Shown: one piece after another, positions 49,935 to 58,563 of the stretch
Position numbering within the stretch: the stretch's first letter is position 1
Layout of the letters: every line of letters starts with the position of its first letter
Assembly (NCBI GenBank): GCA_036796975.1
Contig: DAIRBY010000019.1
Coordinates: forward strand, 1 to 59,718
Source of the DNA: UBA8190 sp003453695
Lineage (GTDB): Bacteria; Actinomycetota; Acidimicrobiia; Acidimicrobiales; UBA8190
Direction: 5' to 3'
Length of the DNA stretch: 59,718 bases
Translations under genes and position numbers: made by a program
Notes under the pieces: generated by a model
Seen by the model: the letters and a program-made list of their open reading frames with translations, nothing else
What the model was told of the DNA's origin: nothing
Database searches by the model: none

Positions 49935-51521
49935 ATGAGACGGTTGTTGCACGTTGCGCCGCTCTCCCTCGTGCTGGCCGTCGTCATCGGCGCCGCCAGC
50001 ATCGTCGGATTCGTCTTCTTCAAGAACAGCGCCGACCAGCAGGAGCGGACCCTGCTCGAGAGCGACAACAGCCAGGCCGCCTTGTACGTCGGGTCGGTGT
50101 TCTCTGGGATCGGATCGATCCTCGACTCGCTCGCCACCGCAGAGGTGCTGAGCAACGGTTCGCCGGCCGTCTTCGCCTCGAGAGCGCATGCGTTGTCCGC
50201 CAGCAACCAGCTGAACCTCGTCCTGGCCGGCAAGCAGGGTGCCGGGTACGTCGTGACGAGCGCCGTCGGCCCCGGCTTCACCAACGGTCAGGTGCTGAGC
50301 CCGACGGTGTCCGCCACGCTGGCCCGGGCCGGCTCCAGCTTCTCGACCCTGGTGTCCTACGACGGGAAGAAGAGCGCGGCGCTGTTCGCCGTCGGGCCCC
50401 CGCTCACCTCCGCCGGCACCGCCATCTTCTTCCGGTTCACCATCGACCCCTACGTGAAGTCCCCGGTCACGGCGGCCAGGCCCTTCGCGCTCATCAAGGT
50501 GGCGCTGTACGGGGCGCCCACCGCCGACCCCGGTGCACTCATCGTGGCCACCGTGCCCAAGGACCAGATCCCCCTCACCGGCGACGTGGTGACGGACCAC
50601 GCCACGGTGGGATCGGCCAAGTGGACGCTGGTCGGGGCGGCGCGCTCGTCGCTCGTCGGGTCGTTCGCGCGCCAAGCGCCCTACATCATCTTGGGCCTCG
50701 GCCTGTTCATCGCCCTGCTCGTGGCGGTGACGGTGGAGGTGCTCGACCGGCGCCGGCGCTATGCGTCGAACTTGGTCGAACAGCGCACCGCCGACCTCGA
50801 GGCCACCCTCGCCGACCTGCGGGCGGCCCAGGCGGCCCTCGTCCGAGGTGAGCGGCTCCGAGCCCTGGGCGAGATGGCGTCGGTGGTCGGCCATGAACTG
50901 CGCAATCCGCTGGCGGCGGTGATCAACGCCCTGTACCTCCTGCGCCGGCGGCTCGGCGAGCCAGCCGAGCCGGAGTACGAGAAGCACCTGGCCATGGCGG
51001 AGCGCGAGACCTCCAAGGCGGCCACCCTGGCCGAGGACCTCACCGCCTTCGTACGCCCCCGCGAGCCCAAGAAGGAGGAGGTGGACGCCCCGACGCTGTT
51101 GCGCGAGGTCGCCGAGGCATCCCCGCCGCCCGCCGAGGTGTCGCTCGACGTGGACGCCGATCCGTTCACGCTCGTGGTGGACCGCCACCAGCTGGCCGAG
51201 GTGCTCACCAACCTGGTGACGAACGCCTATCAAGCGGTGAACGGCGACGGCGCGGTGCGGGTGACGGCGCGGACCACACCATCGGGCGCCGAGCTGGCCG
51301 TGGAGGACAACGGGCCGGGCATCGACGCCGAGGCAAGCCAGCGCGTGTTCGAGCCGTTCTTCACGACCAAGCACGACGGCACCGGCCTGGGCCTTGCCAT
51401 CGTGCAGCGCCTGGTCGAGGCGCACGGGGGGACCGTCAGCTTCGATGACGCCGCCGATCGGGACGGCGCCCGGGTCGTGGTGCGCCTCCCCGACCAAGCG
51501 GTGAGAGCCACGGCTTCGTGA
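49935..51521 (+). CDS. Membrane sensor histidine kinase
   Basis: 528 residues from ATG at 49935 (GGGGGGAG 4 nt upstream). Two membrane helices (about 9-32 and 245-268) enclose an external sensor of about 210 residues with no recognised fold. A short coiled coil (LVEQRTADLEATLADLRAAQAALV) leads to the HisKA domain with His320 in VVGHELRNPLAAV, and the ATPase domain has NLVTNAYQAV, VEDNGPGID and GTGLGLAIVQRL. The PilS/NtrB-like H box (HELRNPL) is intact. It overlaps the receiver gene (GTGA), and a second receiver with GGDEF-EAL follows, so it likely drives c-di-GMP turnover. The sensed signal is unknown. Confidence 0.9.
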   Translation: MRRLLHVAPLSLVLAVVIGAASIVGFVFFKNSADQQERTLLESDNSQAALYVGSVFSGIGSILDSLATAEVLSNGSPAVFASRAHALSASNQLNLVLAGKQGAGYVVTSAVGPGFTNGQVLSPTVSATLARAGSSFSTLVSYDGKKSAALFAVGPPLTSAGTAIFFRFTIDPYVKSPVTAARPFALIKVALYGAPTADPGALIVATVPKDQIPLTGDVVTDHATVGSAKWTLVGAARSSLVGSFARQAPYIILGLGLFIALLVAVTVEVLDRRRRYASNLVEQRTADLEATLADLRAAQAALVRGERLRALGEMASVVGHELRNPLAAVINALYLLRRRLGEPAEPEYEKHLAMAERETSKAATLAEDLTAFVRPREPKKEEVDAPTLLREVAEASPPPAEVSLDVDADPFTLVVDRHQLAEVLTNLVTNAYQAVNGDGAVRVTARTTPSGAELAVEDNGPGIDAEASQRVFEPFFTTKHDGTGLGLAIVQRLVEAHGGTVSFDDAADRDGARVVVRLPDQAVRATAS

Positions 51522-51889
51522 CGACCCACACCGACGTGCTCGTGGTGGAGGACCAGCCCGACGTGCGCGGCTCGGTGGCCGACATCCTGCGCGCCGAGGG
51601 CTACGACGTCGAAGAAGCCTGCGACGGCATCGAGGCCCTCGACATTCTCTCGAGGCATCAGGTGGGGACCGTCCTCCTCGACCTGCGCATGCCCCGCTGC
51701 GACGGCATCGCCGTGGTGGAGGCCCTCGCCGACCCTCCGCCCATCGTGATCGTGTCGGCTCACGGCCTCGCCGACGAGGAACTGAAGAAGATCGGCTCCA
51801 AGGTGGTCGGCGTCCTGAGAAAGCCGGTGCCCCCCCGGCAGCTGCTCGAGCGAGTGGGTAGCCTGCTGCGGGGGGAGGGAGCGTGCTGA
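51518..51889 (+). CDS. Single-domain response regulator
   Basis: 123 residues, receiver only. Acidic pair EDQPD (Glu11, Asp12), phosphoacceptor Asp55 in VLLDLRMPRCDG, VSAHG and RKPVPP with the conserved Lys. No output domain, so it acts by protein contact or as a phosphate sink/relay between the kinase and the next protein. GTG start overlaps the kinase stop by four bases; its own end overlaps the next gene by seven. Confidence 0.9.
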   Translation: MTTHTDVLVVEDQPDVRGSVADILRAEGYDVEEACDGIEALDILSRHQVGTVLLDLRMPRCDGIAVVEALADPPPIVIVSAHGLADEELKKIGSKVVGVLRKPVPPRQLLERVGSLLRGEGAC

Positions 51890-53718
51890 ACAGCGAAGGC
51901 CTGGCACCCAGTGCCGGGACCGTGCTCGTCGTCGACGACGACGCAAACGTCCGCCAGAGCCTGATCGACGTCATGGCCACCGCCGGCATCAAGGGGGTGG
52001 GCGCCTCCGGTCGGGCCGAGGCCCTGGCTGCGCAACTGCGAAGCGAGCCGGCTGTGGTGGTCGTCGACTACCGCCTCCCCGACTGCAGCGGCATCGACCT
52101 GGCCCGAGAGCTCAAGGAGCACGACCCCGAGGTGCCGGTGCTGCTGCTCACCGGGTACGCCTCGCTCGACACCGCCGTGGCCGCCGTGGGCCAGCTCGAC
52201 GCCTACCTCATCAAGCCCGTGGCCCCGCACCTGTTCCTCCAGACCATCCGCAACGCCCTGGCCCGCCGGGGACTGGTCGACGAGAACCGCAGCCTGGTCG
52301 AGCGCCTCCAGCGCCTCAACGCCTACCAAGCGCTCTACGACCCTCTCACCGGTCTTCCCAACCGGGCGCTGCTCGACGACCGTCTCAGCCAGGCGCTGGC
52401 GGCGGCGCGGCGCACCGGCACCTCCCTCGCCGTGCTCTTCGTCGACCTCGACCGGTTCAAGTTGGTGAACGACCTCTTCGGCCACCACGTGGGCGACCAG
52501 CTGCTGCGGGAGATGGCGGACCGGCTGGCCACGGCGCGACGACGGTCGGACACGGTGGCCCGTTTCGGCGGCGACGAGTTCGTCGTGGTGTGCCCCGACG
52601 TGGGGACTTCGGCCTCGGCATGCCGCATCGCCGAGCACCTGCTCAACGAGCTGGCCCGTCCGGCCACGGTGGAAGGGGTGGAGCACCGTCTCACAGCCAG
52701 CATCGGGATCACCCTCACCGGGCCCGGTGCGGTGAGCCAGAGTCCCGAGACCCTGCTGCGCAACGCCGACACCGCCATGTACCGGGCCAAGGAGGGCGGG
52801 AGGGCCGACTGGGAGCTCTTCGACGAGGCCATGCGCGACCGGGTGGTGGAGCGCTTCGAGGTGGAGCGCGGGTTGCGGTCCGGGATGGAGAGCGGCGACC
52901 TCGTCCTCGCCTACCAGCCCATCGTCGACCTCGCCTCGGGCGCGGTGGTGGGGGCGGAGGCGCTCATACGCTGGCACCGCGCCGGCCACGGCACCATCCT
53001 CCCGGTGGCGTTCCTGCCCGTGGCCGAGGAGTCGGGACTCATCACTCCCATCGGCAGATGGGTGTTCGACAGCGCCCTGTCGGAGCTGTCGGCGTGGGAG
53101 CGGGCCGGACTCGTGCCCCGCGAGTTCCGTTTGTGGATCAACGTCTCACCCCACCAGCTCGCCGACCCCGCCTTCGCCCAGGAGGTCGGCGACATGTTGG
53201 TGCGCTACGACGTCCCCTCTTCGATGCTCGGCGTCGAGGTCGTAGAAGACGCGCTGCGCGACGTGGGTGCCACCACCAAGGTCCTGCGGGAGCTGCGCGA
53301 GCTCGGGGTGTCGGTCAACCTCGACGATTTCGGCGCCGGCTACTCGAACCTCTCCTGGCTCCAGGAGCTCCCCATCACCGGCATCAAGGTGGACCGTCGC
53401 TTCGTGGCCACCTTGGACGTGGCCGGCGAGGTGCGCGGCGCCGCCATCGTCGAGGGCCTCATCAGCCTGGGACACGCCCTCGGCCTGCTCGTGGTGGCCG
53501 AAGGCATCGAGACCCCGGCGCAGGCGGTGGCGCTGAGCGCCATGGGATGCGAGCTCGGCCAGGGCTATCACTTCGCCTACCCCGGTTCGTCCCGCCAGCT
53601 GTGGGCCATGTCGGCCGACAACCCGGCGGCCGGGCCGGCCGGCGACGAGACGCACGGCACCGGCTCCGACGATGCCGCCGGACCCGTCCCCGGGATGTCG
53701 GTGGCCGGCGACCGCTAG
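51883..53718 (+). CDS. Receiver-GGDEF-EAL c-di-GMP regulator
   Basis: 611 residues from GTG at 51883 (GGGGGAGGG just upstream, within the preceding gene). Receiver with Asp62 in VVVDYRLPDCSG. GGDEF at residues 229-233 with an RRSD inhibitory site five residues before it. EAL motif at 359-361 with NVSPHQL, DDFGAGYSNL, KVDRRF and VAEGIET, so catalytic residues of both domains appear present (EVVED replaces the more common EITES). It may both make and break c-di-GMP, switched by phosphorylation from the upstream kinase. A disordered tail of about 50 residues ends it. Last gene of a tightly overlapping three-gene operon. Confidence 0.92.
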   Translation: MLNSEGLAPSAGTVLVVDDDANVRQSLIDVMATAGIKGVGASGRAEALAAQLRSEPAVVVVDYRLPDCSGIDLARELKEHDPEVPVLLLTGYASLDTAVAAVGQLDAYLIKPVAPHLFLQTIRNALARRGLVDENRSLVERLQRLNAYQALYDPLTGLPNRALLDDRLSQALAAARRTGTSLAVLFVDLDRFKLVNDLFGHHVGDQLLREMADRLATARRRSDTVARFGGDEFVVVCPDVGTSASACRIAEHLLNELARPATVEGVEHRLTASIGITLTGPGAVSQSPETLLRNADTAMYRAKEGGRADWELFDEAMRDRVVERFEVERGLRSGMESGDLVLAYQPIVDLASGAVVGAEALIRWHRAGHGTILPVAFLPVAEESGLITPIGRWVFDSALSELSAWERAGLVPREFRLWINVSPHQLADPAFAQEVGDMLVRYDVPSSMLGVEVVEDALRDVGATTKVLRELRELGVSVNLDDFGAGYSNLSWLQELPITGIKVDRRFVATLDVAGEVRGAAIVEGLISLGHALGLLVVAEGIETPAQAVALSAMGCELGQGYHFAYPGSSRQLWAMSADNPAAGPAGDETHGTGSDDAAGPVPGMSVAGDR

Positions 53719-53727
53719 GGCGGAAGG

Positions 53728-55659
53728 TCAGAGCCCGAGCGGCCCCGGTTTCGTCGTGCTCGTGGTGCCCCCCGACGTCGGTGCGGTCACGGGGGGCAGG
53801 GTGACCGGCGGGTTGCTCGGGGCCGTCGTGGGGGGCGTGGTCGTCGACGGTGACGAGCCACCGCCCGAGCTGCCACCGCTCGGGCTGCTCGAGGCAGGGG
53901 CGGTGAACTGCCAGGTGCCCGAGGCGCAGTAGCTGGGAGTGGAGACCTGGACCACGTAGGTGGTCGGGCTGGCCTGCAGCTCGTACACCGGCAGCGGCGG
54001 GCCGTTCGAGAGGCAGGTGAAGCCCGGGTCGTTGGTGGAGAACGACTGCAGGTGCCCGGCGCTGCGGGCTTGGCCGCCGCCCGGGAGCGGCGAGGTGACC
54101 GGAGACAGCGACTCGGTGGCGCCGTTGTACACGCCTTGGTACGAGTAGGAGGTGCTGGGGGAGGATCCCGAAGCGCTGCCCCCGCTCGACGGGCCAGCGG
54201 CGAACTTGGCCGGCGCCGCATGCCCGAGCAAGGCCGCCAGCATGGCCGGATCGTTGCCGTCCATGCCGAGCGCCCACACCCCCACACCGGCGATGCCGTC
54301 GGTGTTGGCGAGACGGGCCTTGAGCGCCAGGGACGTCGGGTCGTCGAAGTAGACCTGATGCCACTGGCTGCCCGATTGATAGGCCGTCCAGGGGGTCTGG
54401 CTGGACTGGTCCCAGTACGAGGCAAGGTGCTGCGACGCCATGGTGGTGGCGACCTGTGAGTACGTGACCGGGTTCGGCCCGCCGGTGGCCGGATCGCCGG
54501 CGTTGGGGCCGGCCGTGGGCCAGTCGTAGCCGTAATAGGGGACGCCGAGGATGATCTTCGAACGGGGGACCACGTGGCTGTACTCGGCCACGTCGACAGC
54601 GTCGTCATTGCCGGGCCCGGTGAGCGGAGCAGTTGGTGACGGAGACGAGCGGCTGTTCATGTCGTAGGCCATGACGAAGAATCCGTCGACGTTGGGAGCG
54701 AGCCCGCCGATGTCGAAGAAGCCGTTGGGGTCTCCCGCCGAGCTGGCGTAGGTGCTCATGGAGAGCTGCCAGTGCGGATCGGCACCTCGCAGCTGGCCCG
54801 CCACAGAGGCGATCAGGTTGTCGAGGCCCTGGCGGTCCTGCGGGCCGTTCCCCTCGAAGTCGAAGTTCACCCCGTCGAGGTTCTTAGCCGACACGAGCTG
54901 GATCAAGGTGCTGGCCAGGCGGTTCGGGACCGACGGGTCGGAGGTCAGTTGGTCGAGGACATGCTGGTCGAAACCCGTCACGGTCAGCACCACGCGGTCC
55001 TGGGCGGCGTGCGCCCTCGACACCAGATCGGCCAAGGCCTGACTCTCGTACCCCACCCAGCCCGAGTCGGACCGGTTGACGGTGCCGTCGGGGTTCACGT
55101 CCACCGAGAAGTAGGCGAGCGTGGTGAGATCGCGCACGTCGAAGGCCGCTTCGTTGCCGAGGTCCCACCACGGCGCGAAGCCGAAGACCTCGTGGCTGTG
55201 CAGCGGGGGGCTGGCCGCCAGCGTGGGCGGGGCGGGGGCAGGCGGCGCCGTCGCCGGCGGCAGTTGGATCGGCGGCGCCTGGGAGGCGAATTCGCGGGCG
55301 ATGTCGGCGTTGGGGGTGCTGTCTCGGGAGCGGGGCGTGCTTCCCGCCCCGGCGGTCGGGCCACCGAAGGCCACGCTTCCGACCAGCAACGCCCCGACGA
55401 CCCCCAGCACCGTCGCCGCGGCGTGCCCCCGCCTGGCCGACGGCGTGGCGATCCTCCGGGGCACGTGGGCCAGGGCGGCACGAGGCCGGCGTCCTCGCTT
55501 CGAGCGAGGACGGCTGAACTTCCCCCCGACCGCTGCGCGCTCCTCGGTGTCGTGGGCCGGGCCGCTCGGTCCGGTCCGCACCGTGTCTGGCAGCGGCGGC
55601 GGTGGCGGCGAGACGCCGTCGACCACGAATGGGAAACGTCGAAATGGGCCCGACCACAC
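53728..55659 (-). CDS. Membrane-anchored GH18-family glycosidase-like protein
   Basis: 643 residues from GTG at 55659 (start uncertain; no good ribosome site). A basic cytoplasmic N-terminus of about 80 residues and one helix (83-102) form a type II signal anchor. After a Pro/Ala linker comes the GH18 barrel (about 155-480): APWWDLGNEAAFD, LAYFSVDVNPDGTV and the active site LDGVNFDFEG with Asp262, Asp267 and Glu269, then MAYDMNS and GVPYYGYDW. This is the YaaH/SleL-like branch that cuts peptidoglycan or chitin-like sugars. A C-terminal region with two Cys and a Ser/Thr/Pro-rich tail follows. It is convergent with the c-di-GMP gene (9 nt gap). Confidence 0.83.
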   Translation of the reverse strand: MWSGPFRRFPFVVDGVSPPPPPLPDTVRTGPSGPAHDTEERAAVGGKFSRPRSKRGRRPRAALAHVPRRIATPSARRGHAAATVLGVVGALLVGSVAFGGPTAGAGSTPRSRDSTPNADIAREFASQAPPIQLPPATAPPAPAPPTLAASPPLHSHEVFGFAPWWDLGNEAAFDVRDLTTLAYFSVDVNPDGTVNRSDSGWVGYESQALADLVSRAHAAQDRVVLTVTGFDQHVLDQLTSDPSVPNRLASTLIQLVSAKNLDGVNFDFEGNGPQDRQGLDNLIASVAGQLRGADPHWQLSMSTYASSAGDPNGFFDIGGLAPNVDGFFVMAYDMNSRSSPSPTAPLTGPGNDDAVDVAEYSHVVPRSKIILGVPYYGYDWPTAGPNAGDPATGGPNPVTYSQVATTMASQHLASYWDQSSQTPWTAYQSGSQWHQVYFDDPTSLALKARLANTDGIAGVGVWALGMDGNDPAMLAALLGHAAPAKFAAGPSSGGSASGSSPSTSYSYQGVYNGATESLSPVTSPLPGGGQARSAGHLQSFSTNDPGFTCLSNGPPLPVYELQASPTTYVVQVSTPSYCASGTWQFTAPASSSPSGGSSGGGSSPSTTTPPTTAPSNPPVTLPPVTAPTSGGTTSTTKPGPLGL

Positions 55660-55735
55660 GGCGCCAGCACTCTTTCCCCCAGGGGCCTTTTCGACACCCG
55701 ACCGGCCGGCGTGCCCGTGTTGGGTGGGCAGTGTC

Positions 55736-56899
55736 CTACCGCTGGGTGCTGAGCGCCACCTCGTCGAGCGTCAGGGCACCTTCTTCCGACAGCACGGACA
55801 CCTTCCCGACCGGGGCGCACCAGCGCTCCTCGATGTGCCCGAATCGCCAGACCGCCAGGGCCGCCGCCCACGTCACCACGAAGACGGCCACGATGAAGAA
55901 GCCGGCGGTGTTGATGTTGAAACCCTCGATGAGGGTCCAGAAGCCGCCGTGCAGATGCCCTTCCTGGCCCAGGAGCCCGAGCGATTCCACGCCTCCGATG
56001 AACAGCGCCACGAAGACGGAGAGGCCTGTGATGGTGAGGTTGTAGAAGACCTTGCGCACGGGCTTCGAGAACGCCCAGTCGTAGGCGAAGTTCATGAAGC
56101 ACCCATCGAGGGTGTCGAAGAGGCTCATCCCGGCGGCGAAGAGGATGGGCAGCGCCAAGATGGCGTAGAAGGGCAGCCCGCTCACGACCGCGGTGCCGGC
56201 GATGACCAGCAGGGCCACTTCGGTGGCGGTGTCGAAGCCGAGCCCGAACAGGAAGCCGATCGGGTACATCTTCCACGAGCTGTCCACCCGGCGCGACAGG
56301 GGCCCGAAGAAGCGCATCATGAGGCCACGGCTGTCGAGCAACCGCTCGAGCTCGGCATCGTCGAAGGCCCCGGTGCGCATGGCCCGGAAGACCTTCACGA
56401 TGCCGGCGAGGATCACCATGTTCAGCGTGGCGATGAGGAAGAGGAACACGGCCGACACCGACGTGCCGATGACGCTCGTCGAATGCTGCAGCGCCGACCC
56501 ACCGTGCCTCACCTGTTCGTTGAGGCCGCGGATCCCGAAGTTGAGCAGTGCGGAAAGGATGAACACCACCGACGAGTGGCCCAAGGAGAAGAAGAAGCCG
56601 ACGCTGAGCGGGCGCTTACCCTCGGCGAGGAGCTTCCGGGTCGTGTTGTCGATGGCGGCGATGTGGTCGGCGTCGAAGGCGTGACGAATGCCCAAGGTGT
56701 AGGCGAGCATTCCGGTTCCGACGCCGAACACCTGGGTCTTGCTCACGTGGTAGTGCCCGCCGACGGCCGCCGCCAACATCCCCCACCCCACGACGTTCAG
56801 GCCGACCACGGTGAGGGCCATCCCTCCGGCCCGGCTCCACTCGGCCGGGCTCAGCGCGTTGCGGATCCTGGCTGCTCGTCCTCTCGGTGTCGGCGCCAT
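55736..56899 (-). CDS. Nickel/cobalt transporter (NiCoT, HoxN/NixA family)
   Basis: 387 residues from ATG at 56899 (GAGGAGCC upstream). Eight-helix secondary transporter with the family signatures RHAFDADHI (72-80) in helix II, LGHSSVVF, GFLFGLGFDTATEV and GMSLFDTLDG. It takes up Ni2+ or Co2+ with high affinity. The divergent gene encodes a Fur-family regulator, and a shared inverted repeat lies between, so uptake is probably shut off when metal is plentiful. No nickel enzyme is encoded in the window. Confidence 0.93.
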   Translation of the reverse strand: MAPTPRGRAARIRNALSPAEWSRAGGMALTVVGLNVVGWGMLAAAVGGHYHVSKTQVFGVGTGMLAYTLGIRHAFDADHIAAIDNTTRKLLAEGKRPLSVGFFFSLGHSSVVFILSALLNFGIRGLNEQVRHGGSALQHSTSVIGTSVSAVFLFLIATLNMVILAGIVKVFRAMRTGAFDDAELERLLDSRGLMMRFFGPLSRRVDSSWKMYPIGFLFGLGFDTATEVALLVIAGTAVVSGLPFYAILALPILFAAGMSLFDTLDGCFMNFAYDWAFSKPVRKVFYNLTITGLSVFVALFIGGVESLGLLGQEGHLHGGFWTLIEGFNINTAGFFIVAVFVVTWAAALAVWRFGHIEERWCAPVGKVSVLSEEGALTLDEVALSTQR

Positions 56900-56956
56900 G
56901 GCGGCTCCTCGGCCCTCCTCGTGCGAGGCCGACTGTAGAGAAAACGCCTCCAGGTC

Positions 56957-56981
56957 GCAATAGCGAGCTGAACCTATTTGC
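56957..56981. promoter_or_regulatory. Candidate Fur/Nur operator between transporter and regulator
   Basis: Imperfect inverted repeat GCAATAG (56957-56963), 10 nt, CTATTTGC (56974-56981), with one extra base in the right arm. It lies just upstream of the regulator -10 box and in the promoter region of the transporter. Confidence 0.5.
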
Positions 56982-56991
56982 CACCTGGGCG

Positions 56992-56997
56992 TATGAT
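56992..56997 (+). promoter_or_regulatory. -10 box TATGAT of the Fur-family gene
   Basis: TATGAT ends 7 nt before the GTG at 57005. If used, the mRNA is leaderless and the upstream ATG at 56993 cannot be the start. Confidence 0.45.
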
Positions 56998-57004
56998 CGG
57001 GGGC

Positions 57005-57517
57005 GTGAGCAGCGCAGGCAGCAGCGCCGCCGAGGAGCCCGGCGTCCCGCACGAGGCCGTGGCGGTCGAGCACGCCCTCGACCTGCTCCGCGGCGCTGGG
57101 GGCCGGATCACGACGTCGAGACGGCTGCTCGTGGAAGCCCTCTTCGCCTCGTCCGGCCACCGCACGGCCGAAGAACTCGCCGCCGTCGTCCAGACCGGTG
57201 CCCCCGACGTCCACCTGTCAACCGTGTACCGGAACCTGGACGAGCTCGAGCGCCTGGGCATCGTGGTCCACGCCCACCTCGGACACGGTCCGGCCACCTA
57301 CCACCTGGCGGCCAGGACCCACGCCCATCTCGTGTGCGAGGTGTGTCAGGCCACGATCGAGGCGCCGGACGAGATGTTCTCTCACCTGTCGGCCGCGGCG
57401 CGCGCTCGATTCGGCTTCGCCATCGATCCGCACCACTTCGCCGTGCTGGGTCGGTGCCGCTCGTGCGCCGAGGAAACCGTTGCCGCCGTCTCTGCCCGGG
57501 CTGTCCCGGCGGGCTAG
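57005..57517 (+). CDS. Fur-family metal regulator, probably nickel-sensing (Nur-like)
   Basis: 170 residues from GTG at 57005. Winged-helix domain (ITTSRRLLVEALFASSGHRTAEELAA, DVHLSTVYRNLDELERLGIV) and dimerisation domain with HAHLVCEVCQATIEA and RCRSCAEE, giving two CxxC pairs (111-114, 151-154) for structural zinc. His-rich AHLGHGPATYHLAARTHAHLV and DPHHF could bind the regulatory metal. Divergence from a nickel/cobalt transporter argues for nickel sensing as in Streptomyces Nur; Fur or Zur are alternatives. Confidence 0.88.
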   Translation: MSSAGSSAAEEPGVPHEAVAVEHALDLLRGAGGRITTSRRLLVEALFASSGHRTAEELAAVVQTGAPDVHLSTVYRNLDELERLGIVVHAHLGHGPATYHLAARTHAHLVCEVCQATIEAPDEMFSHLSAAARARFGFAIDPHHFAVLGRCRSCAEETVAAVSARAVPAG

Positions 57518-57541
57518 TGAGCTAACAGGTCGGAAGACTGA

Positions 57542-58563
57542 TCAGCGGGTCGGCACCTCGGCAGCCCGAAAACGCAGGGCTCGCCGGCGCATGATTGCGC
57601 CGATGCCGATCAGCAGGGCCCCGAAGGCTGCCAGGACGGCCTCGTAGGGTTTCGAACCTGCCCACGGTTCACCGGTGTGAATCGTGGTGGCGCCGCTGAG
57701 CGCCTGCGGAACGGCCGGGTCCGAGACGCTCGAGCCCGGGTCGCTTGGGTCGGAAACGGCTGTGTTGGAGGGATCCGATGGTCCGGGCTGGCCCACGGCG
57801 TTCGAGCCAGGGTCAGANNNNNNNNNNNNNNNNNNNNNNNNNNNNNNNNNNNNNNNNNNNNNNNNNNNNNNNNNNNNNNNNNNNNNNNNNNNNNNNNNNN
57901 NNNNNNNNNNNNNNNNNCGTTCGAGCCAGGGTCAGACGGGCCGGTGGATCCGGGGTCGTTCGAGCCAGGGTCAGACGGGCCGGTGGAGCCGGGGTCGTTC
58001 GAGCCAGGGTCAGAGGGGCCGGTGGAGCCCGGGTCGTTCGAGCCAGGGTTGCTCGAGCCGGGGTCGGATGGGGCGGCGGCAACGGCAGCGATTGCCGAGG
58101 CCTCGAGAGTGCCGCCGGAGCTCAGGTGCATGAACCAGAAGTGCCCGAGCGGGACGTCGAAGACGAACGTGTCACCGGAGCTCGAGACGGGGTCGACGAG
58201 GCTCTGACCCGTGCCCGTGGCCAGCGGCCCATTCGGGGTGCACTGGTCGGCAGGCTCGAGCAGGCTCGAGGTCATGTCGCTCAGGCCGAGGCACATGAAG
58301 GCACCCGTGATGGGACCGGTTCCGCTCACGGTCATCGTGAGATCGTTGGTCGAGGCGTCGTAGCTGTAGGTGAGGCTCCCGCCAGCGTTGAAGGTGCCAT
58401 TGGGCGTGTAGAGCGTGCAGGTGCCCGAGCTCCCTGTGCTGGCGGCCGTGCAGTCGGCTGGGACGGCACCTGCGGGAGCGGCGGTGGCAACGCCTACCGC
58501 TCCGAGGACTGAGAACACACCGAGGGCCCCCAGGGCCCAGCTCGACGTCCGATTCCCCCACAT
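57542..58563 (-). CDS. Secreted surface protein: four-Cys N-terminal domain, 13-residue repeat stalk, C-terminal membrane anchor (interrupted by assembly gap)
   Basis: From ATG at 58563 (AGAGAGG 8-9 nt upstream). Signal peptide (WALGALGVFSVLGAVGVATAAPAGA), then a domain of about 110 residues almost parallel to that in the gene at 1-1739 (ADC, SGTCTLYTPNGTF, MCLGLSDM, QCTPNG, DTFVFDVPLGHFWFMH). A stalk of DPGSNDPGSTGPS repeats follows and is cut by the 100-N gap; the frame changes across the Ns because the gap length is arbitrary. Beyond it the protein resumes as AVGQPGPSDPSNTAVSDPSD and ends with IHTGEPWAG, a hydrophobic helix (AVLAAFGALLIGIGAI) and an Arg-rich tail. The end looks like a sortase signal with the proline missing (compare LPFTGEPLW at 13738). 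Convergent with the Fur gene. Confidence 0.8.
57799..58034. repeat. 39-bp tandem repeat, flanking and presumably filling the assembly gap
   Basis: Units begin with CGTTCGAGCCAGGGTCAGA at 57799 (cut by Ns), 57918, 57957 and 57996; a diverged partial copy follows at 58035. The three complete copies differ at three or four positions. Each encodes DPGSNDPGSTGPS on the minus strand. Confidence 0.9.
57818..57917. other. Assembly gap (100 Ns)
   Basis: Exactly 100 Ns in the tandem repeat, so a default gap of unknown size. The sequence stops 19 bases into a 39-bp unit and resumes at a unit start, so the missing length should be 20 + 39k bases. Confidence 0.95.

Noticed and set aside
57799..58060. CRISPR-like array
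   Set aside because: The 39-bp units are directly adjacent with no spacers and encode a regular 13-residue repeat in frame; no cas gene is present.
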